Counted from the first letter of the stretch, positions 1 through 10,120 are shown. The stretch is DNA of 11,557 nucleotides from Syntrophaceae bacterium (GCA_919902745.1 CAKKRN010000068.1:1-11557), one strand, 5' to 3'. Numbers and translations: made by a program. The notes: a model not told the origin generated them from the sequence alone.

Positions 1-2265
1 AGCGCCGAACATATCCTCGTCGCGATGGCCGATGAAAAGGAAGGACCGCTCGCGAAGATCCTCGCCGCCAACGGCATCACGAAGGATGCGATCTTCAAGG
101 TCCTCGTGGAGATCCGGGGAAATCAACGTATCACCGATCCCAATCCGGAGGAGAAGTACCAGGCGCTCAAACGCTATGCCCGCGATTTCAATGAACTGGC
201 CCGGAGCGGTTCCTTCGATCCCGTGATCGGTCGGGATGAGGAGATCCGGAGGGTTATGCAGGTCCTTTCCCGCCGGACGAAAAACAACCCCGTCCTGATC
301 GGTGAGCCGGGGGTGGGCAAGACGGCTATCGTCGAGGGTCTGGCGCAGCGGATCGTCAACGGTGACGTACCGGAAAATCTCAAAGACAAGAGGGTCATCG
401 GCCTCGATATCGGCGCCCTTGTCGCCGGGGCAAAGTACCGCGGCGAGTTCGAAGAGCGGCTGAAGGCCGTTCTGAAGGAGGTCACCTCCGCCCAGGGGGA
501 GATCATCCTCTTCATCGATGAGATCCACACGGTGGTGGGCGCAGGGGCGGCGGAGGGCTCAGTCGACGCATCGAACATGCTCAAGCCGGCCCTGGCGAGG
601 GGCGAGCTGCGCTGCGTGGGCGCGACCACCCTGAACGAATACCGGAAACACATCGAAAAAGACCCGGCGCTCGAAAGGCGGTTCCAGCCGATCCTGGTCA
701 AGGAACCGTCGGTGGAGGATACGATCGCGATCCTCCGGGGACTGAAGGAACGCTACGAGGTCCATCACGGCGTCCGAATCAAGGATGCGGCCATCATTGC
801 AGCCGCGACACTCTCCAGCCGCTACATCAGCGACCGGTTCCTCCCGGACAAGGCCGTCGACCTGATCGACGAGGCGGCATCGAGGCTCCGGATTGAGCTG
901 GACAGCATGCCCGCGGAGATCGACGCCTTGGAACGGCGCATCATCCAACTTGAGATCGAGCGGCAGTCGCTGAAGAATGAAACCGACCGGACCCCGGTGG
1001 AACGGCGGGAGAAAATCGAACAGGAACTTGTGGAACTCCGGGAGACTATGGATCGGATGAAACTCCATTGGACCGGCGAAAAAGAGGCCATTAAAAGGAT
1101 ACAGGCGATCAAGGGAAGGATCGAGGCATTCCGAATCGAGGAACAAAACGCCCAGCGCAACGGCGACCTCGCCCGGGCGGCGGAGATTCGTTATGGACGG
1201 CTCGTCGAACTGAACCGCGAATTGGAGGTCGAAAACGGCAAACTGGCGGAGGCGCAGCAAGACAAGCAGATGCTGAAGGAAGAGGTCGGTGCGGAGGATG
1301 TGGCCGAGGTTGTGGCCAACTGGACGGGCATTCCCGTCTCCCGCATGCTGGAGAGCGACATCCAGAAGCTGCTCCGGATGGAAGAACGCCTCCGGCAGAG
1401 GGTCATCGGGCAGGAAGAAGGGATCGCGGCGGTCTCCAGCGCCTTGCGCAGGGCCCGTTCCGGCCTCCAGGACCCGAACCGGCCGATCGGATCCTTCATC
1501 TTCATGGGCCCCACCGGAGTCGGGAAAACAGAGCTCGCCAAGGCGCTCGCCGAATTCATGTTCGACAACGAACAGGCGCTGATCCGAATCGACATGTCGG
1601 AATTCATGGAGAAGCATTCCGTGGCCCGCCTGATCGGCGCCCCGCCGGGGTATGTGGGGTATGACGAAGGCGGCCACCTGACCGAGGCCGTACGGCGTCG
1701 GCCCTACGCGGTCCTGCTGTTCGACGAGATCGAAAAGGCCCATCCGGACGTCTTCAACATCCTGCTGCAGATCCTCGACGACGGTCGATTGACGGACGGT
1801 CACGGACGCACGGTGGACTTCAAGAACACAATCGCAATCATGACGTCGAATGTCGGCAGTCAATGGATTCAGGATCCCACCCTCGCGGATGAGGAGAGGA
1901 GTGAACGGACCATGGAGGCGCTCCGGGGAACCTTCAAACCGGAATTCCTGAACCGGATCGACGATATCATCATCTTTCGCGCGCTGGCCATGGCGGATAT
2001 CGAGCGGATTATCGACATCCAGCTCGGACTCATCCGGAAACGGTTGCAGCAGAGAAAACTCTCTCTGGAATTGACAGAAGGCGCCAAACATTATATAGCG
2101 CAAGCAGGGTACAGTGCGGTGTACGGCGCCCGACCGCTCAAACGGACGCTTCAGAAGCAGATCCTGGACCCTCTGGCCCTGCAACTTCTCGCAGGGGACT
2201 TTGTCGAAGGCGACCGGATCGTGATCGACCAGGACGACGGCCGGGTCATCTTTCGCAAAAATTGA
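1..2265 (+). CDS. clpB: ATP-dependent disaggregase ClpB, 5'-truncated by the window edge
   Basis: ClpB is a hexameric AAA+ unfoldase that, with DnaK/DnaJ/GrpE, threads aggregated proteins through its pore in the cytoplasm. The frame is open from base 1, ahead of the first ATG at 25, so 754 residues are present and about 105 N-terminal ones are missing compared with E. coli ClpB (857 aa). In fragment numbering: end of the Clp N-domain (1-40); NBD1 with Walker A GEPGVGKT (101-108), Walker B D173/E174 and arginine fingers R226/R227; a long coiled-coil M-domain (about 305-425), which separates ClpB from ClpA and ClpC; NBD2 with Walker A GPTGVGKT (503-510), Walker B D575/E576, FLNR (R652) and sensor-2 GARPLKR (709-715). 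All catalytic residues I can place are intact. Its regulation lies upstream of the window. htpX follows after 103 bp. Confidence 0.97.
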   Translation, partial: SAEHILVAMADEKEGPLAKILAANGITKDAIFKVLVEIRGNQRITDPNPEEKYQALKRYARDFNELARSGSFDPVIGRDEEIRRVMQVLSRRTKNNPVLIGEPGVGKTAIVEGLAQRIVNGDVPENLKDKRVIGLDIGALVAGAKYRGEFEERLKAVLKEVTSAQGEIILFIDEIHTVVGAGAAEGSVDASNMLKPALARGELRCVGATTLNEYRKHIEKDPALERRFQPILVKEPSVEDTIAILRGLKERYEVHHGVRIKDAAIIAAATLSSRYISDRFLPDKAVDLIDEAASRLRIELDSMPAEIDALERRIIQLEIERQSLKNETDRTPVERREKIEQELVELRETMDRMKLHWTGEKEAIKRIQAIKGRIEAFRIEEQNAQRNGDLARAAEIRYGRLVELNRELEVENGKLAEAQQDKQMLKEEVGAEDVAEVVANWTGIPVSRMLESDIQKLLRMEERLRQRVIGQEEGIAAVSSALRRARSGLQDPNRPIGSFIFMGPTGVGKTELAKALAEFMFDNEQALIRIDMSEFMEKHSVARLIGAPPGYVGYDEGGHLTEAVRRRPYAVLLFDEIEKAHPDVFNILLQILDDGRLTDGHGRTVDFKNTIAIMTSNVGSQWIQDPTLADEERSERTMEALRGTFKPEFLNRIDDIIIFRALAMADIERIIDIQLGLIRKRLQQRKLSLELTEGAKHYIAQAGYSAVYGARPLKRTLQKQILDPLALQLLAGDFVEGDRIVIDQDDGRVIFRKN

Positions 2266-2288
2266 ATCACGCACACAGATGCTGATTC
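2264..2288 (+). other. Small hairpin at the clpB stop codon
   Basis: GAATCA (2264-2269) pairs with TGATTC (2283-2288), and the inner GCA/TGC adds three pairs across one bulged C, leaving a 6-nt loop. No T-run follows, so this is not a classical terminator. It could stabilise the mRNA end or attenuate read-through into htpX, or be chance. Confidence 0.25.
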
Positions 2289-2368
2289 TCTGCAAAGGCC
2301 ATCCCCAGGAGACCGATGCCGAAAGGAACAAGCGATAGCAACCTTATGTTTCAAGGAGGGGAAATAGA

Positions 2369-3220
2369 ATGAACACGATTAAAACCGGACTATTGCTGGG
2401 CGCCCTGACGGGCCTCCTCATGCTGATCGGCGGCTCGTTTGGGGGTCAGCAGGGTGTCGTCATCGCCTTCATCTTCGCGATGGTGATGAATTTCGGGAGC
2501 TACTGGTTCTCGGACAAAATTGTCCTCCGCATGTATAACGCCCAGGCGGTTTCGGAGCACGAGGCGCCGGAGCTCTACGCCACGGTCAAGAATCTCGCGC
2601 TGAGGGCCTCGATGCCAATGCCGCGGGTCTATATCATCCCCGGCGATACGCCAAACGCCTTCGCCACGGGACGAAACGAACAGCATGCGGTGGTCGCCGT
2701 TACTGAAGGCATCCTCCGGATCCTTGGCAAGGATGAACTGGAGGGGGTCATCGCCCATGAGCTGACCCACATCCGGAACGGTGACATCCTGATCGGCTCC
2801 ATCGCCGCGACGCTGGCCGGGGCGATCGTCATGCTTGCCAACATGGCCCAGTGGGCCGCTATGTTCGGCGGCGCAAGCCGCGATGACGACGAAGGAGGCG
2901 GAAGCAACATCGTCGGCCTGATCCTCATGGCCGTTCTTGCCCCTATCGCCGCGACACTCATCCAGATGGCCATTTCCCGTTCGAGGGAGTACCTTGCCGA
3001 TGCGGGCGGAGCAAAGATTTCGGGAAAACCTTACGGCCTTGCAGGCGCACTCGAAAAACTCTCCCGGGCATCCCAGACGATACCTATGGAGGCAAACCCC
3101 TCAACGGCCCACATGTTCATTGTAAATCCGCTGACCGGACGTTCCCTGATGAACCTTTTCAGCACCCATCCGCCGATTGAGGAACGTATCGCCCGTCTGC
3201 GAAGTATGAGACCGATCTAA
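2369..3220 (+). CDS. htpX: Membrane zinc metalloprotease HtpX (M48)
   Basis: HtpX is an inner-membrane metalloprotease that degrades misfolded membrane proteins and overlaps functionally with FtsH. The 283-residue length is typical. Hydrophobic segments lie at about 7-24 and 29-47, then the zinc motif HELTH (130-134) within [13 protein letters not shown], two more hydrophobic segments (about 141-165 and 181-200), and SRSREYLAD (203-211) with third zinc ligand E207. The C-terminal [14 protein letters not shown] block is standard for the family. The ATG is set by a strong AAGGAGGGG (2353-2361). It follows clpB on the same strand after 103 bp; whether it has its own promoter is unclear, and I saw no good sigma-70 or sigma-32 match in the gap. 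The clpB-htpX pairing suggests joint cytoplasmic and membrane protein quality control (inference). Confidence 0.95.
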   Translation: MNTIKTGLLLGALTGLLMLIGGSFGGQQGVVIAFIFAMVMNFGSYWFSDKIVLRMYNAQAVSEHEAPELYATVKNLALRASMPMPRVYIIPGDTPNAFATGRNEQHAVVAVTEGILRILGKDELEGVIAHELTHIRNGDILIGSIAATLAGAIVMLANMAQWAAMFGGASRDDDEGGGSNIVGLILMAVLAPIAATLIQMAISRSREYLADAGGAKISGKPYGLAGALEKLSRASQTIPMEANPSTAHMFIVNPLTGRSLMNLFSTHPPIEERIARLRSMRPI

Positions 3221-3307
3221 CAAAGGCGCAACCTTAAGGCAGCGGGTTATCTGCGGGATTATGCCCCATTTGCCGCAAGCGACGGGAAATGAGGCCCATA
3301 GAGATTC

Positions 3308-3314
3308 AAGGAGG
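3308..3314 (+). promoter_or_regulatory. Shine-Dalgarno site fixing the DUF1844 start
   Basis: AAGGAGG lies 4 nt before the ATG at 3319. The in-frame ATG at 3289 lies upstream of this site and has no comparable ribosome-binding site, so 3319 is preferred. Confidence 0.8.
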
Positions 3315-3318
3315 TTTC

Positions 3319-3753
3319 ATGGAAGAAGAGAAGAAGGATAAGGGTTTTGTGATCAAGGACCGGCGTCTCTTCGACGAATCCGGCGCCGCACGGGTCGAAG
3401 AAGAGATGAAGCCGGAAGATAAAAAACAGGCGGAAAAGCCCGAAGAGGGGCCAATAACCTCCCCAGTCGAAATGGATACTCCCGAAACGGAGGCATCTCC
3501 TCTTCCCGAGATCAATTTCGCCAGTTTCATCTTTTCGCTCAGTACGACAGCCATGTACCACTTTGGAGACTTCCCCGATCCGGTCACGAAGGAGTCGCAG
3601 CGCAACCTCCCGGCCGCCAAGCAGACGATCGACATCCTGAGCATCCTGAAGACGAAAACGGAGGGCAACCTTGACGAGCAGGAAAAACAGATGCTGGAAG
3701 GCATCCTCTATGAATTGAGAATGCGTTTTATCAAGGAAATGACCAACAAATGA
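3319..3753 (+). CDS. DUF1844 family protein of unknown function
   Basis: A 144-residue soluble protein. The N-terminal half (about 1-60) is charged, rich in Glu, Lys and Pro, and probably disordered. The C-terminal half carries the DUF1844 signature: INFASFIFSLSTTAMYHFGD, then NLPAAKQTIDILSILKTKTEGNL and a helical end with LEGILYELRMRFIKE. The family is frequent in Deltaproteobacteria and related phyla, has no established biochemical role, and is often next to ispE or other housekeeping genes (from memory). Its TGA overlaps the ispE ATG (ATGA, 3750-3753), so the two genes are very likely co-transcribed and translationally coupled. No signal peptide is seen. The start is 3319 rather than 3289 because of the ribosome-binding site. 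Confidence 0.88.
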   Translation: MEEEKKDKGFVIKDRRLFDESGAARVEEEMKPEDKKQAEKPEEGPITSPVEMDTPETEASPLPEINFASFIFSLSTTAMYHFGDFPDPVTKESQRNLPAAKQTIDILSILKTKTEGNLDEQEKQMLEGILYELRMRFIKEMTNK

Positions 3754-4586
3754 TCACAAGGGAGTCGCCGGCCAAGGTCAACCTCTATCTGCGGGTTCTC
3801 CGAAAGCGGGAAGACGGCTACCACGACATCCTATCCCTCATGCAGCGGATCAGCCTCTGCGATGAGATGACCTTTGCATCGACCGATGGTGGTATTGCGA
3901 TCCGGTGCCCCGGCACGGACCTGCCGGAGGATCAGGGAAACATCGTGTACCGCGCGGCGACGGCCTTTTTTTCCCGCATCGGCGCGCCACCGGAGATCAG
4001 GATCACCATCCAGAAACGGATCCCCATCGGCGCCGGACTGGGAGGCGGAAGCTCCAACGCCGCCACGACCCTCATGACCCTGAACGAAATGCATGGTTCC
4101 CCGCTGGCCCGGGGGGAACTGATGAAGATCGGAGCGGGAATCGGGGCGGATGTTCCTTTTTTTGTTTTCGGAAAGACGGCCTGGGCCTCGGGGATCGGCG
4201 ACCTCCTCACGGAAGCGCCCTTTTTACCCCCCCTCTGGTTTGTCCTGATCAATCCGGGTTTCGAAATCTCCACGAAAATGGTTTATCAGGGACTCAATTT
4301 GGGATTGACAAAGCATAGAATAAAGTATAGCATCCCCCGTTTTTATGCAGCGGAAGATCTGATCCGGGGTCTCTTGAACGATCTCGAGAAGGTAACGCTG
4401 CAAATTCATCCTGTTCTGGATCAGATTAAGACCTTTTTGCTGGAGAATGGCGCCCGTGGCGCCCTGATGTCGGGCAGCGGACCGACCGTTTTTGGTATTT
4501 TTACGGACGAGAAGTCCGCTTGCAGGGCAGAGGAAAATTGGGGGCAGAGAACCGGGTGGCGGGTGTTCAGGGCAAAATCCCTGTAA
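3750..4586 (+). CDS. ispE: 4-diphosphocytidyl-2-C-methyl-D-erythritol kinase
   Basis: IspE phosphorylates CDP-ME to CDP-ME 2-phosphate with ATP, the fourth step of the non-mevalonate (MEP) isoprenoid pathway. It is a 278-residue GHMP kinase of usual length. Motif 1 is SPAKVNLYL (6-14, with conserved K9 and N11); the substrate-side GYHDI follows at 23-27; the ATP loop PIGAGLGGGSSNAA spans 92-105; the catalytic acid is D134 in GADVPFF; the C-terminal glycine motif MSGSGPTVFGIF spans 240-251. The ATG overlaps the DUF1844 stop, and an AAGGA lies about 12 nt upstream inside that gene. The stretch 4300-4335 is AT-rich for this gene and holds a promoter-like pair (separate entry). Confidence 0.96.
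   Translation: MITRESPAKVNLYLRVLRKREDGYHDILSLMQRISLCDEMTFASTDGGIAIRCPGTDLPEDQGNIVYRAATAFFSRIGAPPEIRITIQKRIPIGAGLGGGSSNAATTLMTLNEMHGSPLARGELMKIGAGIGADVPFFVFGKTAWASGIGDLLTEAPFLPPLWFVLINPGFEISTKMVYQGLNLGLTKHRIKYSIPRFYAAEDLIRGLLNDLEKVTLQIHPVLDQIKTFLLENGARGALMSGSGPTVFGIFTDEKSACRAEENWGQRTGWRVFRAKSL
4305..4333 (+). promoter_or_regulatory. Possible intragenic promoter within ispE
   Basis: A perfect -35-like TTGACA (4305-4310) is followed by TATAGC (4326-4331, 15-nt spacer) or TAGCAT (4328-4333, 17-nt spacer). It could feed the tRNA-Gln/prs part about 330 bp downstream. The match may be chance within coding sequence. Confidence 0.25.
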
Positions 4587-4657
4587 AGAGAATGAATTAT
4601 CGGTCAGGGGTTTTTCACCGATCACCCGTAACCTGCAGTCTCTTACCCGTTTTGTAT

Positions 4658-4732
4658 TGGGGCGTCGTCAAGCGGTAAGACACAGGAATTTGGATCCTGC
4701 ATTCGGAGGTTCGAATCCTCCCGCCCCAGCCA
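4658..4732 (+). tRNA. tRNA-Gln (anticodon UUG), CCA encoded
   Basis: A full cloverleaf can be drawn: acceptor TGGGGCG/CGCCCCA (4658-4664 with 4722-4728), 3-bp D-stem GTC/GAC (4667-4669 with 4679-4681), anticodon stem CAGGA/TCCTG (4683-4687 with 4695-4699), loop ATTTGGA with anticodon TTG at 4690-4692, a 5-nt variable region, and T-arm GGAGG-TTCGAAT-CCTCC (4705-4721). The discriminator is G (4729) and CCA is encoded (4730-4732). The weak U1-A72 pair and G73 agree with known tRNA-Gln identity elements. The gene sits between ispE (71 bp upstream) and prs (28 bp downstream) on the same strand, so it may be cut from a longer transcript; no convincing dedicated promoter is seen just upstream. Confidence 0.97.
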
Positions 4733-4760
4733 ACCCATAGTTGCCGTTAAAGGACGTGAG

Positions 4761-5705
4761 ATGCTCGAAAGAATCAGGGTATTTACCGGAAATGCGAATC
4801 TGGAGCTCGCCCGGAAGATAACGGAAAATCTGGGTGTAACCCTCGGGAAAGCCCATGTCACGGCCTTCAGCGACGGTGAAACCCGGGTGGAAATCAACGA
4901 AAATGTGAGGGGCATGGATGTCTTCATCATCCAACCCACCTGCCCGCCGGTCAACATCACGCTGATGGAACTTCTCATCATGATCGACGCCGTGCGTCGG
5001 GCGTCCGCAGACCGGATCACGGCGGTCATCCCCTACTACGGCTACGCACGGCAGGACCGGAAGGTGGCGCCCCGCGCGCCGATCACCGCCAAACTTGTGG
5101 CCGATCTCATTACCCGGGCGGGGGCAAACCGGGTTTTGGCGATGGATCTTCATGCGGGCCAGATCCAGGGATTCTTCAATATACCGGTGGATAATCTTTT
5201 CGCCACGCCCATTCTGCTGGACCACATCAAGAAGAATTACCCTAGCGACAACATCGTGATTGTCTCACCGGACACAGGAGGTGTGGAACGGGCGCGCGCC
5301 TTCGGTAAACGCCTGGGAGCCAGTCTGGCCATCATCGACAAACGCAGAGATGGTCCGAACGAGGCCCAGGTCATGAACATCATCGGTCATGTCAAGGGAA
5401 AGAGAGTCATCCTGTTGGATGATTTGATCGATACGGCAGGAACGGTTGTGCAGGCGGCAAAGGCGCTCAAGGAGGAAGGGGCGATCGAGGTCACCGTCTG
5501 TTGCACCCATCCGGTACTTTCCGGTCCGGCCCTGGAAAGGATCGAACAGTCGGACCTGAAAGAGGTCATCGTGACGGACACGGTCCCCCTGCATGAGAAG
5601 GCGAGAGCCTGCAGTCGCATCAAGGTTCTCTCCGTCTCGGGACTCCTCAGCGAGGCTGTCCGAAGAATCTATTACAACGACTCAGTCAGTTCATTATTCA
5701 TTTAG
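4761..5705 (+). CDS. prs: Ribose-phosphate pyrophosphokinase (PRPP synthase, class I)
   Basis: Transfers pyrophosphate from ATP to ribose 5-phosphate, giving PRPP for purine, pyrimidine, NAD, histidine and tryptophan synthesis; cytoplasmic. At 314 residues it has the usual bacterial length. Visible motifs: FSDGE (36-40) and the ATP-site YARQDRK (95-101); [11 protein letters not shown] with catalytic H131 (129-139); flexible-loop K194/R196 in IDKRRDGPN; and the PRPP-binding loop [13 protein letters not shown] with D220/D221 (216-228). The start is the ATG at 4761, preceded by AAGGA (4750-4754). The stop codon TAG lies inside the rplY ribosome-binding site, so the two are probably translationally linked. 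The ispE / tRNA-Gln / prs / rplY / pth order is familiar from Deltaproteobacteria such as Geobacter (from memory). Confidence 0.97.
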   Translation: MLERIRVFTGNANLELARKITENLGVTLGKAHVTAFSDGETRVEINENVRGMDVFIIQPTCPPVNITLMELLIMIDAVRRASADRITAVIPYYGYARQDRKVAPRAPITAKLVADLITRAGANRVLAMDLHAGQIQGFFNIPVDNLFATPILLDHIKKNYPSDNIVIVSPDTGGVERARAFGKRLGASLAIIDKRRDGPNEAQVMNIIGHVKGKRVILLDDLIDTAGTVVQAAKALKEEGAIEVTVCCTHPVLSGPALERIEQSDLKEVIVTDTVPLHEKARACSRIKVLSVSGLLSEAVRRIYYNDSVSSLFI

Positions 5706-5710
5706 GAGGA
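5704..5710 (+). promoter_or_regulatory. Shine-Dalgarno site of rplY, overlapping the prs stop codon
   Basis: AGGAGGA begins with the last two bases of the prs TAG stop and lies 5 nt before the ATG at 5716. It fixes the rplY start and argues against a longer upstream start at 5593 inside prs. Confidence 0.85.
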
Positions 5711-5715
5711 ATTCC

Positions 5716-6393
5716 ATGGAGGCAACCGAATTAAAAGCCTGTATCCGCAATCAATCCGGCAAGGGGCCGGCAAGGCGTTTCAGGAAGGAAGGATTGATCC
5801 CGGCCGTGTTTTACGGCCGCGGTGAGGAGGCCATTCACCTTTCGGTGAATGCGGCAGAACTGCGCAAGATTATCCGAGCGAAAAAAGAAAATGTCTTCAT
5901 CAAACTTCGGATCGATGGAGAGAAAAATCTGGAAAAACTTTCCTTGATCAAGGAGCTGCAGATCGAACCGGTCAGCAGGCGGTTCTATCACGCGGATTTT
6001 TATGAAGTCCGCATGGATCACCGGCTGACGCTCGATGTTCCCCTCCATTTCGCCGGCATTCCCGTGGGCGTTGTGAACGGCGGCGAGCTTCAGCATCTGA
6101 AACGCGATCTGAAGATCTCCTGCCTGCCTTCGGTTCTGCCCAATTTCATCGAGATCGATGTCACCGGACTGGAGATCGGCGACTCGATCAAGGTGCAGGA
6201 CATTCGGGTCCCCGAGGGAATTGCGGTTCTCGATGCGGGTGATGTCGGCGTGGCCATGGTCGCCATCGTGAAGGTGTCCGTACCGCAAGCGGAAGAGGCT
6301 GCGGAAGGCGCGGCCGTTGCGGAAGGAGCGGCCGTTGCAGAAGGAACGGCCGTTGCAGAAGGAGCATCGCCCAAGGGGGATGCGAAAGGCTGA
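5716..6393 (+). CDS. rplY: Large ribosomal subunit protein bL25, long CTC/TL5-type
   Basis: Binds 5S rRNA in the 50S central protuberance. The 225-residue protein is the long two-domain form, also called general stress protein CTC, not the ~94-residue E. coli L25. The N-terminal L25 barrel (about 1-90) shows [20 protein letters not shown] (11-30), the typical [11 protein letters not shown], and [16 protein letters not shown]. The C-terminal TL5-like beta domain (about 95-185) follows, with [16 protein letters not shown] and DSIKVQDI. The tail after about 190 is an Ala/Glu/Gly/Val low-complexity extension made of three 18-bp repeats (separate entry); acidic Ala-rich tails are common in this family. 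Chosen start: ATG 5716 with AGGAGGA. It sits between prs and pth, a conserved pairing of translation genes. Confidence 0.95.
   Translation: MEATELKACIRNQSGKGPARRFRKEGLIPAVFYGRGEEAIHLSVNAAELRKIIRAKKENVFIKLRIDGEKNLEKLSLIKELQIEPVSRRFYHADFYEVRMDHRLTLDVPLHFAGIPVGVVNGGELQHLKRDLKISCLPSVLPNFIEIDVTGLEIGDSIKVQDIRVPEGIAVLDAGDVGVAMVAIVKVSVPQAEEAAEGAAVAEGAAVAEGTAVAEGASPKGDAKG
6304..6357 (+). repeat. Three 18-bp tandem repeats in the rplY tail
   Basis: Three in-frame units of 18 bp (6304-6321, 6322-6339, 6340-6357), pattern GAAGGNNCGGCCGTTGCN, encode EG(A/T)AVA three times; a partial fourth unit (GAAGGAGCA) follows. The copies differ at only a few positions, which suggests recent slippage or duplication. 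Copy number could vary between strains. Confidence 0.9.
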
Positions 6394-6450
6394 CGACATC
6401 ACCTTTTGATCCCTCTCAAGGTTATTCAGAAACTCTGCACGCACAGCTTT

Positions 6451-6457
6451 GGAGGGG
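6451..6457 (+). promoter_or_regulatory. Shine-Dalgarno site deciding the GTG start of pth
   Basis: GGAGGGG lies 4 nt before GTG at 6462, which gives the canonical Pth N-terminus (M)[10 protein letters not shown] with no extension. Confidence 0.8.
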
Positions 6458-6461
6458 CGGT

Positions 6462-7052
6462 GTGAAGTTAATCGTAGGACTGGGAAATCCGGGGATACGG
6501 TATCGGCTGAGCCGACACAACGCGGGTTTTCTGATCCTGGATCAATTGGCGCTCGAACGGGATATCCCCATCAATCAAACCCTCTTTGATGCCCATATCG
6601 GAAAGGGGATGATAGAGGGCGACGTCGTTATTCTTGCCAAACCACAGACATTCATGAATCTAAGCGGTATCGCGATCCGGAAACTGACGGACTACTTCCG
6701 AATCGCCCTTCAGGATGTCATCGTTGCACATGATGATCTGGACCTGCCGTTTCAGTCGATCCGTTTGAAAGCGGGCGGGGGGCATGGCGGGCACAAAGGG
6801 CTAATTTCACTGATCGATCACCTGGGCGGACAGGATTTCATCAGAGTCAGACTCGGCATTGGAAAACCCGCCCTCAAGACGATGGTTGAAGGGTACGTCC
6901 TGGAACATTTTTCTAAAGAAGAGATGGATTATCTGCCAAAGCTGACCACAGCAGCGGCGGCGGCGGTATCGGACATCCTGAGTTTCGGTATTCAAACGGC
7001 CATGGAAAAGCATCATGGGAAGAAGATAACAAACTTAATTGAGGAGGGTTGA
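6462..7052 (+). CDS. pth: Peptidyl-tRNA hydrolase (Pth1)
   Basis: Cleaves the ester bond of peptidyl-tRNAs that drop off ribosomes, recycling tRNA; an essential cytoplasmic enzyme. 196 residues, normal length, GTG start. The family's catalytic and binding residues are visible: N9 in GLGNPG, catalytic base H19 in [15 protein letters not shown] with N66, and D92 in HDDLDLP. The [10 protein letters not shown] loop (105-114) keeps the His (H111) but has Lys112 where E. coli has Asn114; I believe this position varies in the family. It follows rplY after 68 bp. Its stop (7050-7052) is 3 bp before the hppA ATG, and the hppA ribosome-binding site lies in its last codons, so hppA translation is probably coupled to pth. 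Confidence 0.96.
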   Translation: MKLIVGLGNPGIRYRLSRHNAGFLILDQLALERDIPINQTLFDAHIGKGMIEGDVVILAKPQTFMNLSGIAIRKLTDYFRIALQDVIVAHDDLDLPFQSIRLKAGGGHGGHKGLISLIDHLGGQDFIRVRLGIGKPALKTMVEGYVLEHFSKEEMDYLPKLTTAAAAAVSDILSFGIQTAMEKHHGKKITNLIEEG

Positions 7053-7055
7053 ATC

Positions 7056-9497
<2,442 letters not shown>

Positions 9498-9535
9498 GTA
9501 AGGGTCTCTGAATCATAATCAACTGATCAACGCTT

Positions 9536-9571
9536 AAAAAAAGGCGCCCCTAAACGGGGCGCCTTTTTTTT
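9536..9571 (+). terminator. Strong intrinsic terminator after hppA, potentially bidirectional
   Basis: GGCGCCCC (9543-9550) pairs perfectly with GGGGCGCC (9556-9563) around a 5-nt loop TAAAC, followed by eight T (9564-9571). Seven A precede the stem (9536-9542), so the helix can extend into the T-run and the same structure can end minus-strand transcripts. It lies 38 bp after the hppA stop. Confidence 0.95.
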
Positions 9572-9587
9572 ACCTGTCGTTCAATGG

Positions 9588-9634
9588 CGTAAAATAGGGG
9601 GACACGATGCGGCATCATGTCCCCCTATTTTACG
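9588..9634. repeat. 47-nt palindrome resembling a RAYT-type REP element
   Basis: The arms CGTAAAATAGGGGGACA (9588-9604) and TGTCCCCCTATTTTACG (9618-9634) are perfect 17-nt reverse complements. Inside, GATG/CATC (9606-9609, 9613-9616) pair around CGG, with one C/A mismatch between the two stems. The AATAGGGGGACA core resembles REP sequences found near REP-associated tyrosine transposases (Y1/IS200-like) in deltaproteobacterial genomes (from memory). No T-run follows, so it is not a standard terminator. No transposase gene is in the window, so it would be a non-autonomous copy. Confidence 0.7.
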
Positions 9635-9644
9635 AAGACAAAAA

Positions 9645-9688
9645 AATGGTGGATGGAAAAGGAGGGAGCCTAAAAACCATCCACCATT
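9645..9688. repeat. 12-bp perfect inverted repeat
   Basis: AATGGTGGATGG (9645-9656) and CCATCCACCATT (9677-9688) are exact reverse complements around a 20-nt spacer. It starts 11 bp after the REP-like palindrome. No T-run follows. It could be a second repetitive element, a protein-binding site or an RNA stem. Confidence 0.65.
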
Positions 9689-9750
9689 ATAAAACTGAAA
9701 GGGGTTTGATGACCGCCCCACCCTTCAGATTATTCTTAAATACAATTATT

Positions 9751-9951
9751 CTATTCCGAAAGAAAAAAGGTCATGCTCTTGTTCCGGTCCTTTATTTTCT
9801 TTTTTTTTGATTTCCCTTCCGGAACACCCTCCTCCAGCGTCTCCTCATTCGGGGTCAGGAAAAAATTATACTCATCAATTCGGCCGGGACCAAGGTGTTC
9901 TTTTCCCCCCTTGCTACCGCGTGATTTAGCCTTCTTGTTTTCCCATTGCAT
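9751..9951 (-). CDS. Possible small Lys-rich hypothetical protein
   Basis: A 66-codon frame from the ATG at 9951 (a TTG at 9954 is also possible), giving a very basic protein starting MQWENKKAKSRGSKGGK, with an acidic middle (TPNEETLEEG) and a KSKKKK stretch. I recognise no family. There is no good ribosome-binding site; only a weak GAGA lies upstream. It overlaps the end of the next minus-strand ORF by about 26 bp in a different frame, so it could be a translationally coupled second gene or the shifted remainder of one longer gene. The bidirectional terminator at 9536-9571 lies downstream in this orientation. It may equally be chance ORF. Confidence 0.28.
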   Translation of the reverse strand: MQWENKKAKSRGSKGGKEHLGPGRIDEYNFFLTPNEETLEEGVPEGKSKKKKIKDRNKSMTFFLSE

Positions 9952-10120
9952 CAAGAAAATCAGTCTCTATTTCAATGGCGGCATACTTTTTTTTAAAAAA
10001 CTGTCCACGAAATTTAGGGTTGTCGAGTCGTGCCAAACATTTACCGTTTTGGATATAGCAATAGTAATGCCAATTTCCGTTATTCATTTCCGCTGTACGT
10101 ATCCTTCCGATTATTTTCAA
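9926..10120 (-). CDS. Possible small hypothetical protein
   Basis: A 64-codon frame from a TTG at 10120, or from ATG at 10087 giving 53 residues (MNNGNWHYYCYIQNGKCLAR at the start). The composition is protein-like, mixed aromatic, basic and acidic, with WHYYCY and KFRGQFFKKKYAAIEIETDF, unlike a low-complexity shadow. I recognise no family. GGAAGGA (about 10103-10109) lies between the two candidate starts and is 14 nt from the ATG, which is too far to be convincing. A TATAAA box lies upstream on the minus strand without a clear -35. It could be a real acquired gene, a decayed fragment or chance. Confidence 0.3.
   Translation of the reverse strand: MKIIGRIRTAEMNNGNWHYYCYIQNGKCLARLDNPKFRGQFFKKKYAAIEIETDFLDAMGKQEG

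Noticed and set aside
559..2331. A 590-codon open frame on the minus strand opposite clpB
   Set aside because: clpB is unmistakable across the same bases. The antisense frame is His/Asp/Arg/Leu-rich with no recognisable domain, as expected from codon bias in GC-rich DNA.
3289..3318. Ten-codon upstream extension of the DUF1844 gene
   Set aside because: The only good ribosome-binding site (3308-3314) falls inside this extension and serves the ATG at 3319.
5593..5715. 41-codon upstream extension of rplY
   Set aside because: It lies wholly within prs in another frame, and the strong AGGAGGA before 5716 gives the canonical L25 N-terminus.
9607..9810. 67-codon plus-strand frame across the inverted repeats
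   Set aside because: It starts inside the REP-like palindrome, runs through the second repeat and shows no ribosome-binding site or family features.
9926..9954. Programmed -1 frameshift joining the two minus-strand small ORFs at a GGGAAAA heptamer
   Set aside because: The second ORF is in the +1 frame relative to the first, so a -1 slip would enter the wrong frame.
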